Source: Sulfitobacter sp. HI0040
Lineage (GTDB): Bacteria; Pseudomonadota; Alphaproteobacteria; Rhodobacterales; Rhodobacteraceae
Length of the DNA stretch: 36,837 nt
Reading direction: 5' to 3'
Assembly (NCBI RefSeq): GCF_001634885.1
Contig: NZ_LWEX01000357.1
Span: 1 to 36,837, forward strand
This document shows, in pieces, positions 23,977 through 32,392 of the stretch. The notes beneath the pieces were generated by a model. That model saw nothing but the letters and a program-made list of their open reading frames with translations, had not been told where the DNA came from and ran no database searches. The position numbers were made by a program, and so were the translations under genes. Positions within the stretch are counted from its first letter, which is position 1. Each line of letters opens with the position of its first letter.

Positions 23977-25242
23977 TCAGCGGGTCTTCGCCAGCCGTCG
24001 CACAACGGGAGACGCGATAATTTCGTCTGCAGTCGAATAGGCTTCATGGTTGTGTTCGATCGTTGCAAGATCGTAGAGGTAGTTAACCATCACGCCCCAT
24101 GATGCCTTTTGTCCGCGCTCACTCGTGTCGGCGCTGGGATGAATTTGTTCCAGCCGCGCTCCATTGCCTAAATGGAACCGTGCGACGGGGTCGGTAGCGC
24201 CCCCGCGCGGGGATCGTGAGACGAGCATGTAGCGTGCTGTAAGCTCAGACAATTCCGCGGGATTTGCACCGGCTTCAGCTTGCTGCACGACCTTATCGAG
24301 CCGCTCGGGCAGGGCCTTCGCTTCCTGCTGTGCCAGCGCCCAGCTGCGCAATCCGGGGACCGGGGACAGGGTCACAAAAGTGGTCAACTTTCCGAAATCT
24401 CGCTGCAGTTCCTCGACCACCTGTTTAATCAGGAAATTGCCGAATGATATGCCGCGTAGCCCGTCTTGGCAGTTCGAAATCGAGTAGAATACGGCGGTGG
24501 ACGCCTGATCCGGTGTCAGCATGTACCGTTCGGAGGCAAGGATGTCATCAATGTTGCCGGGGATGGACGAGGTCAATGCGACCTCGACGAAGATCAATGG
24601 ATCATCAAGGAGAGCTGGATGGAAAAACGCATATAGTCTTCTGTCCGGGGCAGCCACGCGGCGGCGCAGATCGCTCCAGCCCCTGATCTCATGCACCGCT
24701 TCATATCTGATGATCTTTTCGAGGATCGATGCCGGTGTATTCCAGTCAATGCTGCGCAGTTCGAGAAAACCCCGGTTGAACCATGAACTGAACAGATGCC
24801 TGAAGTCGTCGTCCAGCGGTTTCAACTCGGGATCCTTCTCCATGCAGGACAAGAGATCTTGCCGCATCGAAACAAGTCTTAATGTCCCTCCCGGGGCCCG
24901 GTTGAGGCGCCGTATAAGTTCCTGCGAGAGGGGTTCAGAGGCCGCGTGAAGTTTCCGCAAGGATTTTGCATCGCGCGCATAAGCCGCCTCAAACTTTGCG
25001 CGATCAACACCAAATTGGTCGCGCAAAGTGCTGAAGAAGTGGTGCTTTTTCTCAGGAGTAAGCCTGGCATAGCGATCGAAAATAACCCGAGCCTGCGCCA
25101 AGCCTGTGGCCTCACCCTTTCCGCTGAGCAGCGCTTCGCAGATGTCAAAGATATCGTCCTGTGCGGCTGACTTCATCAACCCACGTCCTGCGTCCGCGAC
25201 CCGCCCTATCAAGTCGTTCAGAATATTGCTGGCTCGGTTCAT
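23977..25242 (-). CDS. matA: malonyl-CoA decarboxylase
   Basis: 421 residues from ATG 25242; a TTG 12 nt upstream is also in frame. The N-terminal helical domain is followed by the GNAT-like catalytic domain with TLSPVPGLRSWAL and the late EHNHEAY, which hold the Ser and His used by the family. ISNCQDGLRGISFGNFLIKQV is also characteristic. It converts malonyl-CoA to acetyl-CoA and CO2. Lying between the TRAP permease and matB, it completes the route from external malonate to acetyl-CoA. Confidence 0.92.
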   Translation of the reverse strand: MNRASNILNDLIGRVADAGRGLMKSAAQDDIFDICEALLSGKGEATGLAQARVIFDRYARLTPEKKHHFFSTLRDQFGVDRAKFEAAYARDAKSLRKLHAASEPLSQELIRRLNRAPGGTLRLVSMRQDLLSCMEKDPELKPLDDDFRHLFSSWFNRGFLELRSIDWNTPASILEKIIRYEAVHEIRGWSDLRRRVAAPDRRLYAFFHPALLDDPLIFVEVALTSSIPGNIDDILASERYMLTPDQASTAVFYSISNCQDGLRGISFGNFLIKQVVEELQRDFGKLTTFVTLSPVPGLRSWALAQQEAKALPERLDKVVQQAEAGANPAELSELTARYMLVSRSPRGGATDPVARFHLGNGARLEQIHPSADTSERGQKASWGVMVNYLYDLATIEHNHEAYSTADEIIASPVVRRLAKTR

Positions 25243-25255
25243 CGCCCTATCCAAT

Positions 25256-26575
25256 CTAAAGCTCCGGGCCCATGACCACGTCGGGCAGCCAAGTAACGAT
25301 TCCAGGGAAAGCCGACAGAATAACGATGGCCAAAATCATACAGCCAACAAACGGCATGGAGCCCAAAAGGATTTTCCTCAGCGAGATGTCTGGCGCGATG
25401 CCATTGATCACATAGAGGTTCAGCCCCACGGGGGGCGTGATCAGCCCGATTTCCATGTTGATCGTGACAATGACCGCAAACCAGTAGGGGTCGAACCCGG
25501 CTGTAATGATGATCGGAAGCAAGATCGGGGCCGACATCAAGATCACTGCCACAGGCGGCAGGAAAAAGCCGGCAACCAGAAGGAAGACGTTGATGATCCC
25601 CATCAACACCCATCGATTTACATCAAGGTTTGCGATCCACTCCGCTACCGATTGTGTCACGAAGAGCGAGGAGAGCATGAATGAAAACACCCCCGCCGCG
25701 CCGATGATGAACAGGATCATTACCGACTCACGTGTTGAATCTCGCAAAACCGCCCAGAGCGCCGTGGGTTGGTACATCCGGTAGACAACGACAGCGACCA
25801 CGATACAAAGCAGCGCGCCGACGGCAGCGGTTTCCGAGGGTGTAGCAACGCCGCCGTAGAGCGCATAGAGAACGCCGGCGATGATCAGAATGAACGGTAT
25901 AACGCGGGGCAAGATTTCGAGGCGCTGTGCCCAAGTATAGCTGATGCCCGAGAGAGCAACACCGGCGGCCCCGCGACGCCAAGTGTCATAGATAGCCCAT
26001 ACGATGAAAAGGGCGACCAGCAAGACTCCCGGCATCACGCCTGCGAGGAACAACCGGCCAATACTGGTCTCAGTGGCAATTCCATAAACAATCATCGTGA
26101 CCGAGGGTGGAATCAGGATGCCCAATGTGCCCCCCGCAGCGATCGATCCCGCCGCGACTTCATCGGGGTAACCGCGTTTGCGCATTTCGGGGATACCCAT
26201 TTTGCCGATGGCTGCACATGTGGCGGGAGAGGAACCAGACATAGCCGCAAACAAGGCACAAGCTCCGAGGTTAGAGACAACTAAGCCACCAGGTACTTTT
26301 GTAAGCCAACGTTCCAGTGCTTCGTAAAGGTCGGGCCCCGCGCGAGTGGATGAAATTGCCGCCCCCATGATGATGAACATAGGGATCGACAACAATGCAA
26401 AGGAGTTCAGATCCCCGTAGAACAGCTCAGGCAGCGCTTGCAGACTGCGAGGACCGTCAAAGACGTAGAGAAAAAAGGTGGCGACGATCAACAAGCCTGC
26501 GCCGACTGGGACACCCGAAAACAGGACAATGACAGTTGCGATGGCGACAAGGGCGCCAAGTATCAAAGGGTCCAT
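25256..26575 (-). CDS. TRAP transporter large permease (DctM type)
   Basis: 439 residues, about 12 membrane helices. Typical DctM segments are SIPMFIIMGAAISSTRAG, SGSSPATCAAIGKMGIPEM, GTLGILIPPSV and the C-terminal GLITPPVGLNLYVI. It forms the Na+-driven channel subunit. It overlaps the small permease gene by one base (TGATG). Together with the periplasmic binding protein it corresponds in context to rhizobial MatM of the malonate TRAP system MatPQM. Confidence 0.93.
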   Translation of the reverse strand: MDPLILGALVAIATVIVLFSGVPVGAGLLIVATFFLYVFDGPRSLQALPELFYGDLNSFALLSIPMFIIMGAAISSTRAGPDLYEALERWLTKVPGGLVVSNLGACALFAAMSGSSPATCAAIGKMGIPEMRKRGYPDEVAAGSIAAGGTLGILIPPSVTMIVYGIATETSIGRLFLAGVMPGVLLVALFIVWAIYDTWRRGAAGVALSGISYTWAQRLEILPRVIPFILIIAGVLYALYGGVATPSETAAVGALLCIVVAVVVYRMYQPTALWAVLRDSTRESVMILFIIGAAGVFSFMLSSLFVTQSVAEWIANLDVNRWVLMGIINVFLLVAGFFLPPVAVILMSAPILLPIIITAGFDPYWFAVIVTINMEIGLITPPVGLNLYVINGIAPDISLRKILLGSMPFVGCMILAIVILSAFPGIVTWLPDVVMGPEL

Positions 26576-27144
26576 CAGAGATCCTCGAGCGAATTGGTGG
26601 ATGACGTGGCGGCCATGCCTTTTTCATCAATGGGAGCACCGGACAAAACCATCCAGAGATCGCCAAGCAATTGCAGCAAGAACAGGGCAAAGCCCAACGG
26701 GATCGCCAGATAGGGGATCGCAAGTGGGATCGCCATTACAGTTTCGGACTTCCAGTTGCGGGCCCATGCCAGATGCCACATCTCCCAACCATAGAAGAGC
26801 ATGAGCGCAATCATCGTTCCGGTCACCGCCAGGGTCGCTGCAGAAAGACCACGACGCATCCTGGACGGCAGCATTGTCGGTAAAAGATCCACACCCACGT
26901 GGCCGCGGAGTTTTTGCACGTAGGGCAACCCGATCAGCGTGGCGGCAATCATCAGGTAGATGACGACTTCGGTCTGCCAGATCGTCGATTGGTTCAAGAC
27001 TGTACGGATAAAGATCATCTGACAGGTTATGAGAACTGAGGCGAGGATCATGAACGAAGCGATGATGCCGCAAACAGTCGAGATCCAACCAATCACCTGA
27101 ACTGCGATTGGTATACGCCCTACGGGACGTGCAAATTGGGTCAC
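26575..27144 (-). CDS. TRAP transporter small permease (DctQ type)
   Basis: 189 residues starting at GTG (27144) with GGGAGGG seven bases upstream. Four membrane helices and a family-typical RTVLNQSTIWQTEVVIYLM segment. It partners the large permease. Probable malonate transport is inferred from matA and matB in the same operon. Confidence 0.88.
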   Translation of the reverse strand: MTQFARPVGRIPIAVQVIGWISTVCGIIASFMILASVLITCQMIFIRTVLNQSTIWQTEVVIYLMIAATLIGLPYVQKLRGHVGVDLLPTMLPSRMRRGLSAATLAVTGTMIALMLFYGWEMWHLAWARNWKSETVMAIPLAIPYLAIPLGFALFLLQLLGDLWMVLSGAPIDEKGMAATSSTNSLEDL

Positions 27145-27216
27145 CGGGAACCCTCCCTGAATCTATAAGGCAAGTGCAAATGGGGGGCTGGAGAACCTGC
27201 GCCCCCATTCTTGTCG

Positions 27217-28203
27217 TCACTCGACGGCAAGCGCCATATCAAGTAGCTTCTGGCCGTCCGGCAACTCCTCAACAAAGGCCGGATAAGAAGTTGTCTTTGC
27301 CAGTTCGCGCCATGCGTTGAAGTCTTCTTCCGACATTTCTGCCAGTTCTACGCCGGCATCTGCGAATGCTTTTGCGGCAGCTTCATCACCTTTTTTTGCC
27401 TCCTCCAGATAAAAAGCCTGGGCCTTCTCTCCCGCGGCGCGCAGCGCGGCCTGCTGTTCTTCGGTCAGGCTTTCGAATGTGGTCTTGTTCATCAACATGG
27501 GTTGATACATGAACCAGAGGGCGTATTCACCTGCCGGAGTGTAGCATTTGAGCTGCTCATAGAGGCGGTAGCTAACAAAGCTTTCGGAAGATGTATTTGC
27601 AGCATCAAGAACACCAGTTTGCAGAGCCGTGTAAATTTCGGATGATGCCATTGATGAAATCGAGGCGCCTGCGCCGGCCAACATCTGCTCAAACGACTTG
27701 CCAGCCGCGCGAATGCTGACGCCCTCAACGTCTTCCGGCCCGGTTATACACTCCTTGTTCGAGCCGAACCCGCCAGCAAGATACCCGTGCACCAGGGCGA
27801 TCACGTCATCTCCGGCCATAACCGACTCAATTTCTTCCATAAAAGGAGAATTTGAAAGGCGTGCGCCGTGTTCATGGTTTTTCACCAGACCTGGCATCAA
27901 TGTCAGGTTGTAAGCTGGTTGCTGCCCACCCGCGTAACTGAGCGGCAGAACTGTCATGTCAAGTTGACCACGTGAAAGCGGCGTGTATTGCTCGCGCGCT
28001 TTGAAGAGTGTTTGGTTCGGGAAGATCTGGATATTCAGATCCACATTTGCGGCAGCCACTTCATCGGCAACCATCTGGGCGACTTGGTGGCGCACGTCGC
28101 CTTCGGACCACTGGTGGCTGAGTTTGAGGTTCTCGGCGAGGGTTGGTGATGCAATCGCACTGACCAAGGCAACGGCAGCAACACCGGATTTCAGGAATGT
28201 CAT
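27217..28203 (-). CDS. TRAP transporter substrate-binding protein (DctP type)
   Basis: 328 residues from ATG 28203 (GGAGGAA upstream) with a signal peptide ending at TLA. The mature start NLKLSHQWSEGDVRH and the segment SIRAAGKSFEQML, containing the conserved Arg that binds the substrate carboxylate, are DctP features. It is the first gene of the malonate operon, 72 nt ahead of the small permease. The likely ligand is malonate. Confidence 0.92.
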   Translation of the reverse strand: MTFLKSGVAAVALVSAIASPTLAENLKLSHQWSEGDVRHQVAQMVADEVAAANVDLNIQIFPNQTLFKAREQYTPLSRGQLDMTVLPLSYAGGQQPAYNLTLMPGLVKNHEHGARLSNSPFMEEIESVMAGDDVIALVHGYLAGGFGSNKECITGPEDVEGVSIRAAGKSFEQMLAGAGASISSMASSEIYTALQTGVLDAANTSSESFVSYRLYEQLKCYTPAGEYALWFMYQPMLMNKTTFESLTEEQQAALRAAGEKAQAFYLEEAKKGDEAAAKAFADAGVELAEMSEEDFNAWRELAKTTSYPAFVEELPDGQKLLDMALAVE

Positions 28204-28298
28204 GTTTGTTCCTCCACGAACGATATCGCAGCAACCGATTCTCCTCCCGGTTTGCCGCATGGGTATCAATAACAGCAGTGTATTTCACCATAGCACCC

Positions 28299-28308
28299 TT
28301 GTATACAA
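28299..28308 (+). promoter_or_regulatory. probable GntR/FCD operator
   Basis: TTGTATACAA is a perfect 10-bp palindrome between the divergent TRAP and gntR genes. A related half, AATACAATTG, follows at 28323-28332. FCD-type GntR regulators commonly recognise such TTGTATACAA-like sites, so this is the likely site controlling the malonate genes and the regulator itself. Confidence 0.65.
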
Positions 28309-28365
28309 TTCAGTCAATAGGTAATACAATTGCGCTGAAGATTAAGTTAGAGGGCAGGTGGGTCC

Positions 28366-29031
28366 GTGAAAAAGGTGAAGGTTTCCGTCCGCGATGCGCT
28401 TGAGGATCGCATTCTTACTGGCCAGTTATTGCCGGGCACCCGCGTCGATGAGGTCACCCTCGCTGAGGAGTTCGGGGTTTCCAGAACGCCGGTCCGACAG
28501 GCCATCTTCCAGCTCGCTGCTACCGGGCTCCTTGAGCAACGCCCTCGAAGGGGGGCATACGTTGCCGAGGTTGGTCCCCAGCTACTGAGCGAGATGTTTC
28601 AAGTCATGGCCGAGCTGGAAGCCCTTTGTGCCGCCAACGCGGCCCGACGGGCGACGGAAAGCGACATCGAAATGCTTCTGGCCTGTCACGCAGATTGTAC
28701 AAAAGCAGCAGAGAGCGGCGATAGCGACCGTTACTACTACGAGAACGAGACTTTTCACGAATTGATCCGCACCATAAGCGGCAACTGCTTCCTCCGAGAT
28801 GAGATTGATACACTGCAAAAACGTCTGAAGGCATATCGCCGGCTTCAGCTAAGGGCGCGGAACAGGATGGAACGGTCCCTCTCCGAGCATGCGTCGATTG
28901 TTGAGGCAATCAGGGGCGGGGATGCGGCGGCGGCCAATGCAGCCATGCGCGACCACATTACGATCCAAGGAGATCGCTTTTCGGACCTTCTTGCGACCTT
29001 GTCCCGCAATAGCATAGCTGCAAATGGCTGA
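28366..29031 (+). CDS. GntR-family regulator, FCD subfamily (malonate genes)
   Basis: 221 residues starting at GTG 28366. The N-terminal winged helix is plain (LAEEFGVSRTPVRQAIFQLAATGLL, EQRPRRGAYVA). The C-terminal FCD domain has the usual metal-site region ENETFHELIRTISGN and a late LSEHASIVEAI. It is divergent from the malonate operon, in the manner of the rhizobial malonate regulator, and probably represses it until malonate or malonyl-CoA binds. Confidence 0.9.
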   Translation: MKKVKVSVRDALEDRILTGQLLPGTRVDEVTLAEEFGVSRTPVRQAIFQLAATGLLEQRPRRGAYVAEVGPQLLSEMFQVMAELEALCAANAARRATESDIEMLLACHADCTKAAESGDSDRYYYENETFHELIRTISGNCFLRDEIDTLQKRLKAYRRLQLRARNRMERSLSEHASIVEAIRGGDAAAANAAMRDHITIQGDRFSDLLATLSRNSIAANG

Positions 29032-29112
29032 CCCTTCCGGACCGCGAAAGTTCGGACGTGTGAGCCGATCACTGCGAGATTGCAATGTTAAGCGGGCTGG
29101 CCGCGGCGCGTT

Positions 29113-29793
29113 TTACAGACCGTTATAAAAGTTGTCTGTAGCGCGGATCGTCGCGGGCAAGGTTACTCCAATCGCCTCGGCCGCGCCGCGCAGCGGCACC
29201 ACCACGCCCGTGAAGTCCCCCGCGGCGCGCGCGGCGCTTAAGCGTGAGTTTCTCCTGCTCGAGGAGTTCGATGAGGGCGTCGATCTCGCCGTCACTCCGG
29301 GCGGGGCCGCGATCCTGCTCGAAAAGGATACAGGCGAGTTCGCGCCGCAGGGCTTCGGTGAGAAGGGCGGTGGCTTCTTCGGGGGACATGGTCTGGAAAA
29401 TAGGGTCGGTCATTATTCTGGTCTCTCTTCGCGTTTCAATGTTGCGAGGAGACGAGCCGCGCGGCTCATCGCCTTGGCCAGAAAAGGGGTTCGAAGGGAA
29501 ATACAAAAAAAATCGCGGGAGACATTTTTCGAGATGACGTTGGGTAAGCATTTCCGAAAGTAGAAGATACGGCCCCGGCGCTGGAGGTAGGGCCCCGCGG
29601 GCCGATGGGCAGAAGGCCTGCGTCCGATGGTGCCTGTCTCGCGATGCCGGGGCGATGGGGGCCGTGAGACGTCCTGCGTCACGGATTGTGTTACAGTTTG
29701 TGTCACACCCTCAGCGGAGTGTGACACAGCATTTTGCGACAGGGAACTGTCGACCCTATTTCCTTGGGCTTTTCGATCTGAATGGGAAAACAT
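29113..29793 (-). pseudogene. tyrosine integrase remnant (DUF6538-type N-terminus)
   Basis: From an ATG that overlaps the CCA of tRNA-Gln, the frame carries VTQ repeats and then PAGPYLQRRGRIFYFRK and VSRDFFCISLRTPF, the N-terminal DNA-binding part of DUF6538 integrases. It ends at a TAA (29413-29415). A second frame continues with TDPIFQTMSPEEATALLTEA and GPARSDGEIDALI, and a third with AAGDFTGVVVPLR up to the TAA at 29113. At least one stop and one frameshift therefore break it. The catalytic R-H-R-Y domain is missing. Confidence 0.7.
29700..29727. repeat. inverted repeat beside the att site
   Basis: GTGTCACAC and GTGTGACAC form a perfect 9-bp inverted repeat with a 10-nt spacer, some 65 nt from the tRNA end. 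It coincides with the start of the VTQ-repeat coding segment of the integrase remnant. It could be an integrase or excisionase binding site or a hairpin in the leader. Confidence 0.5.
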
Positions 29794-29812
29794 GGCTGGG
29801 GTGGTAGGATTC
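29793..29812 (+). repeat. candidate att site (right), 3' end of tRNA-Gln
   Basis: The T-arm half, acceptor strand and CCA of the tRNA-Gln gene. It shares 17 of 20 bases with 21458-21477 in direct orientation and lies directly upstream of the integrase remnant. Confidence 0.55.
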
Positions 29813-29867
29813 GAACCTACGATACACGGTACCAAAAACCGATGCCTTACCGCTTGGCTACACCCCA
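29793..29867 (-). tRNA. tRNA-Gln (anticodon TTG)
   Basis: 75 nt including encoded CCA. The acceptor arm TGGGGTG/CACCCCA, D stem GCC/GGC and T stem GTAGG/CCTAC all pair fully, with TTCGAAT as T loop. The anticodon loop TTTTGGT gives TTG. The top pair of the anticodon stem (27-43) is a U-U mismatch. The gene serves as the insertion point of the island to its left. Confidence 0.95.
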
Positions 29868-29878
29868 ACGTGAGCCGG

Positions 29879-29907
29879 TAATTAGAGTTTGAAACGGCGG
29901 GGTGCAA
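29879..29907 (-). promoter_or_regulatory. probable tRNA-Gln promoter
   Basis: On the minus strand TTGCAC (29907-29902) and TAATTA (29884-29879) are separated by 17 bp, ending about 12 nt before the mature tRNA 5' end. The -10 element is a weak match. Confidence 0.45.
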
Positions 29908-29928
29908 GACCCGTTTTGGCAAATTCCG

Positions 29929-31269
29929 TCATTCCTCGCGCGCCGCACGGCTCAGAAGGTCGGACTGGGGCAGTTCCGCGCGTTCCTGTTCGACGATCCG
30001 GGCCAGCTCCTTCTCCGCTGTCGCGGTGACATCCTGAACCTCGCCCGGCGGCTCTGTGACCTTTGTTGCCCTCGCACCGGCTTCCGCCTTCGAATCTGTC
30101 TGCGCGCCCTTGCGTTCGATCACCACCCGCCGGGTGGGAAAGGGGGCCGCGATATCGGCCGCATCGAGTGCGGCTTGGCACAGGCGGATCGCCTCGCTGC
30201 GTGCCAGAACGAAGGAGGTCTCGTTCTGGTCGATCCAGGCGGCGTAATTCAGGGTGACCCAGCAGTCGTCCACCGATTCCACCCAGACGGAGGCTTCCGG
30301 CGTTTTTAGGACGAACCGCAACCCTTGCAACGTGCGCAGGGACAGGTCTTGCGCCGCGGCCAGATCAGCATCGGGCGCGACCGTCAGCGCGAAGGTGAAG
30401 CGCCGTTCGGCGTTCCGCGTGTAGTTCACGATGCGGCTTTTGAAGACCGTGGCGTTGGGGATGCGGATATGGTTCCCGTCAAAGCTGAGCAGAATGGTCG
30501 CGCGGCTCGTCAGCCGGATCACCTTGCCGGTATCGCCCTCGATCTCCACCGTGTCGTTGGGCCGGAAGGGCTGGCGTATCGACAGCATGACCGAGGCGAT
30601 GAAGTTTTCCACCGTGTCCCGCACGGCGAAACCGATGGCCAGCCCGACGATCCCGGCCGCCCCGAGGATGCCTGACAGCAGTGCCGTTGCACCAAGAATG
30701 TCGAGCGCCACCACAAGGCCGCCGATCACGAAAAGAAGCCGCAGGATCTGGCGGTAGATATCCGCGATGAAAGCATTGGGTGCGATCCTGTCCCACGGCT
30801 TGCGCATCCGCGCCAAGGCGAGCCCGGCCAGAACGATGATGGCGAAGGCCGCAAGCGCGATGAGTGCCAGCGGCAGAAAGGCCAGCACCTGACCACCCCG
30901 CGCGCGGAAGCGGTCCACCGCCGGGTTCAGGCGTTCGACGACATCGGTGGTCTCCGACACTTCGTTCTCGATCGCGACGGTCCCTTCCACACGCCCGACG
31001 AGTTCGGTCAGCCGGGCGGCCGCCGCGCTGTCGAGTGTGGTACCGGTCAGGGTCACGATGCCGGAGGATACGGCGACCTCGATATTCTCGTAGCCCTCCA
31101 GTTCCGACAGGATGTTGCGGATGCGCCGGGCAATGGCCGCATCCGTTGCGCCGTCGTCAGTGACGGCAATGGTGCCGCCCGGCTGCTCGTCGTTCGCCGG
31201 TGCCGTCTGGGCGGATACCGCAGACGGCAGAAGCATCAGGAAGCAGAGCAGGACAGCGGGCAGGCGCAT
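29929..31269 (-). CDS. MscS-family mechanosensitive channel with BON domain
   Basis: 446 residues: signal peptide (1-20), a BON domain (about 42-105, ending in VAIENEV), then about three membrane helices (125-215) and the MscS core. The pore helix is Gly/Ala-rich (LSGILGAAGIVGLAIGFAVRD), followed by the beta domain entry FRPNDTVEIEGDTGKV and FDGNHIRIPNATVF. A charged C-terminal tail of about 70 residues follows. It would release solutes on hypo-osmotic shock. The periplasmic BON domain may bind membrane or peptidoglycan. Confidence 0.9.
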   Translation of the reverse strand: MRLPAVLLCFLMLLPSAVSAQTAPANDEQPGGTIAVTDDGATDAAIARRIRNILSELEGYENIEVAVSSGIVTLTGTTLDSAAAARLTELVGRVEGTVAIENEVSETTDVVERLNPAVDRFRARGGQVLAFLPLALIALAAFAIIVLAGLALARMRKPWDRIAPNAFIADIYRQILRLLFVIGGLVVALDILGATALLSGILGAAGIVGLAIGFAVRDTVENFIASVMLSIRQPFRPNDTVEIEGDTGKVIRLTSRATILLSFDGNHIRIPNATVFKSRIVNYTRNAERRFTFALTVAPDADLAAAQDLSLRTLQGLRFVLKTPEASVWVESVDDCWVTLNYAAWIDQNETSFVLARSEAIRLCQAALDAADIAAPFPTRRVVIERKGAQTDSKAEAGARATKVTEPPGEVQDVTATAEKELARIVEQERAELPQSDLLSRAAREE

Positions 31270-31340
31270 GGATCGGACCCTTCGGCGGTGAAAACCTCAG
31301 ATAGCGGCGTGGCGCGCGCCGGCAATCCCGCCGGTCCCGC

Positions 31341-32333
31341 TCAGCTTTCGCAGTCGATGAGTATGCCGCCGTCGCGTGCGCCCGCTTCGACCGCGCGATG
31401 CGCCTCGGCAGTTTGGCGGAGCGGAAAGACCTTTTCCACTGGGCAGGATAGCGCGCCTTCCTCCAACGCGTCGTGCAGCCGGGAAATTGCAAGATCGCGC
31501 GGGCCGGATTGCAAAAGGTAGATCAGGACGACGTCGATGGTGACGGCTTTGAACAGCAGGGGGCCGAAGGGCAGCACCGGGGACATCTGCCGCGCCGACC
31601 CATAGGCGGCGATACGTCCGTTCGGGGCGATGATCTGGGCGTCGGCCTCGATATTCTCTCCGAACTCGACCTCCACGATCGTCTCGACCGGGGCGTCGCC
31701 ATTGGCGGCCATCACCTCCTCGGCGAGATGCGCGCTGCGGTAGTCGATGACGTGGTGCGCGCCTGCCGCCTCGACCCGGTCACGATCCTTGGCGCTGCAG
31801 GTCGCGATGACCTTTGCACCGCCCCAGCGCGCCAGTTGCACCGCCAGCAGGCCGACGGTTCCGGCGCCCCCCTGTATCAGAACCGTTTCACCGGCCACGG
31901 CACCCCCGCCGAAGACGGTGTGGCAGGCCGTCAACCCGGGGATGCCCAGCTGCGCCCCGGTGTCGAAATCGACCCCATCGGGAAGCGGCACCGCTTGGTG
32001 GGAGGGCAGGGTGATACAGTCCGCGGCCGTGCCGAAGGCGCGCTGCCATTGGGCGTTCCAGAGCCAGACCCGCTGGCCCTTCCGGCCCGGATCGACGCCC
32101 GCGCCAACCGCTTCGATGATGCCTGCGCCGTCGCTGTGCGGCACGATCTTGGGAAAGGCGGGCTTCACCACTCCGGGGCGTGTCCCCGCCCTTGCTTTCA
32201 CGTCCGAAGGGTTCACGCCGGAACGCATCAGCCGAACGCGAACCTCGCCCGCCCTAGGGTCGGGATTTTCGATATCGTCCATGTGCAGAACGTCCTCCGC
32301 GGGGCCGAAGGCGGAATAGGTGATGGCGCGCAT
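31341..32333 (-). CDS. zinc-free NADPH:quinone oxidoreductase-like MDR protein
   Basis: 330 residues from ATG 32333 with AAGGAG seven bases upstream. Medium-chain reductase fold: the GroES-like part has SGVNPSDVKARAG, and the nucleotide motif is IQGGAGTVGLLAVQLAR. The structural-zinc Cys cluster and the catalytic-zinc ligands of alcohol dehydrogenases are absent, which puts it with quinone oxidoreductases/zeta-crystallins. The substrate is unknown. It is divergent from the dehalogenase gene, with 59 nt between the starts. Confidence 0.9.
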   Translation of the reverse strand: MRAITYSAFGPAEDVLHMDDIENPDPRAGEVRVRLMRSGVNPSDVKARAGTRPGVVKPAFPKIVPHSDGAGIIEAVGAGVDPGRKGQRVWLWNAQWQRAFGTAADCITLPSHQAVPLPDGVDFDTGAQLGIPGLTACHTVFGGGAVAGETVLIQGGAGTVGLLAVQLARWGGAKVIATCSAKDRDRVEAAGAHHVIDYRSAHLAEEVMAANGDAPVETIVEVEFGENIEADAQIIAPNGRIAAYGSARQMSPVLPFGPLLFKAVTIDVVLIYLLQSGPRDLAISRLHDALEEGALSCPVEKVFPLRQTAEAHRAVEAGARDGGILIDCES

Positions 32334-32392
32334 GGGGTTGCTCCTTGTGATCTCCGTTCCGCTCAGCCTAGTCTCCGGCAAAGGAGATTCCC

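Larger units (their letters stand above)
21458..29812. mobile_element. probable decayed tRNA-Gln integrative island with malonate genes
   Basis: The limits are the 20-bp imperfect repeat at 21458-21477 and the tRNA-Gln 3' end at 29793-29812. A broken integrase lies immediately beside the tRNA 3' end, the classical arrangement. Contents are an IS3-type remnant, the malonate cluster and its GntR regulator. The malonate genes look less GC-rich and use more A/T-ending codons than the flanking galactose and mer genes. The element can no longer move on its own, since the integrase has no catalytic domain left. Confidence 0.5.

Noticed and set aside
29123..29406. Separate small gene beginning MTDPIFQTM
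   Set aside because: Its motifs continue the integrase sequence directly after the stop, so it is part of the broken integrase rather than an independent gene.
29132..29563. 143-codon plus-strand frame next to tRNA-Gln
   Set aside because: It is antisense to the integrase remnant; the minus-strand motifs explain the sequence.
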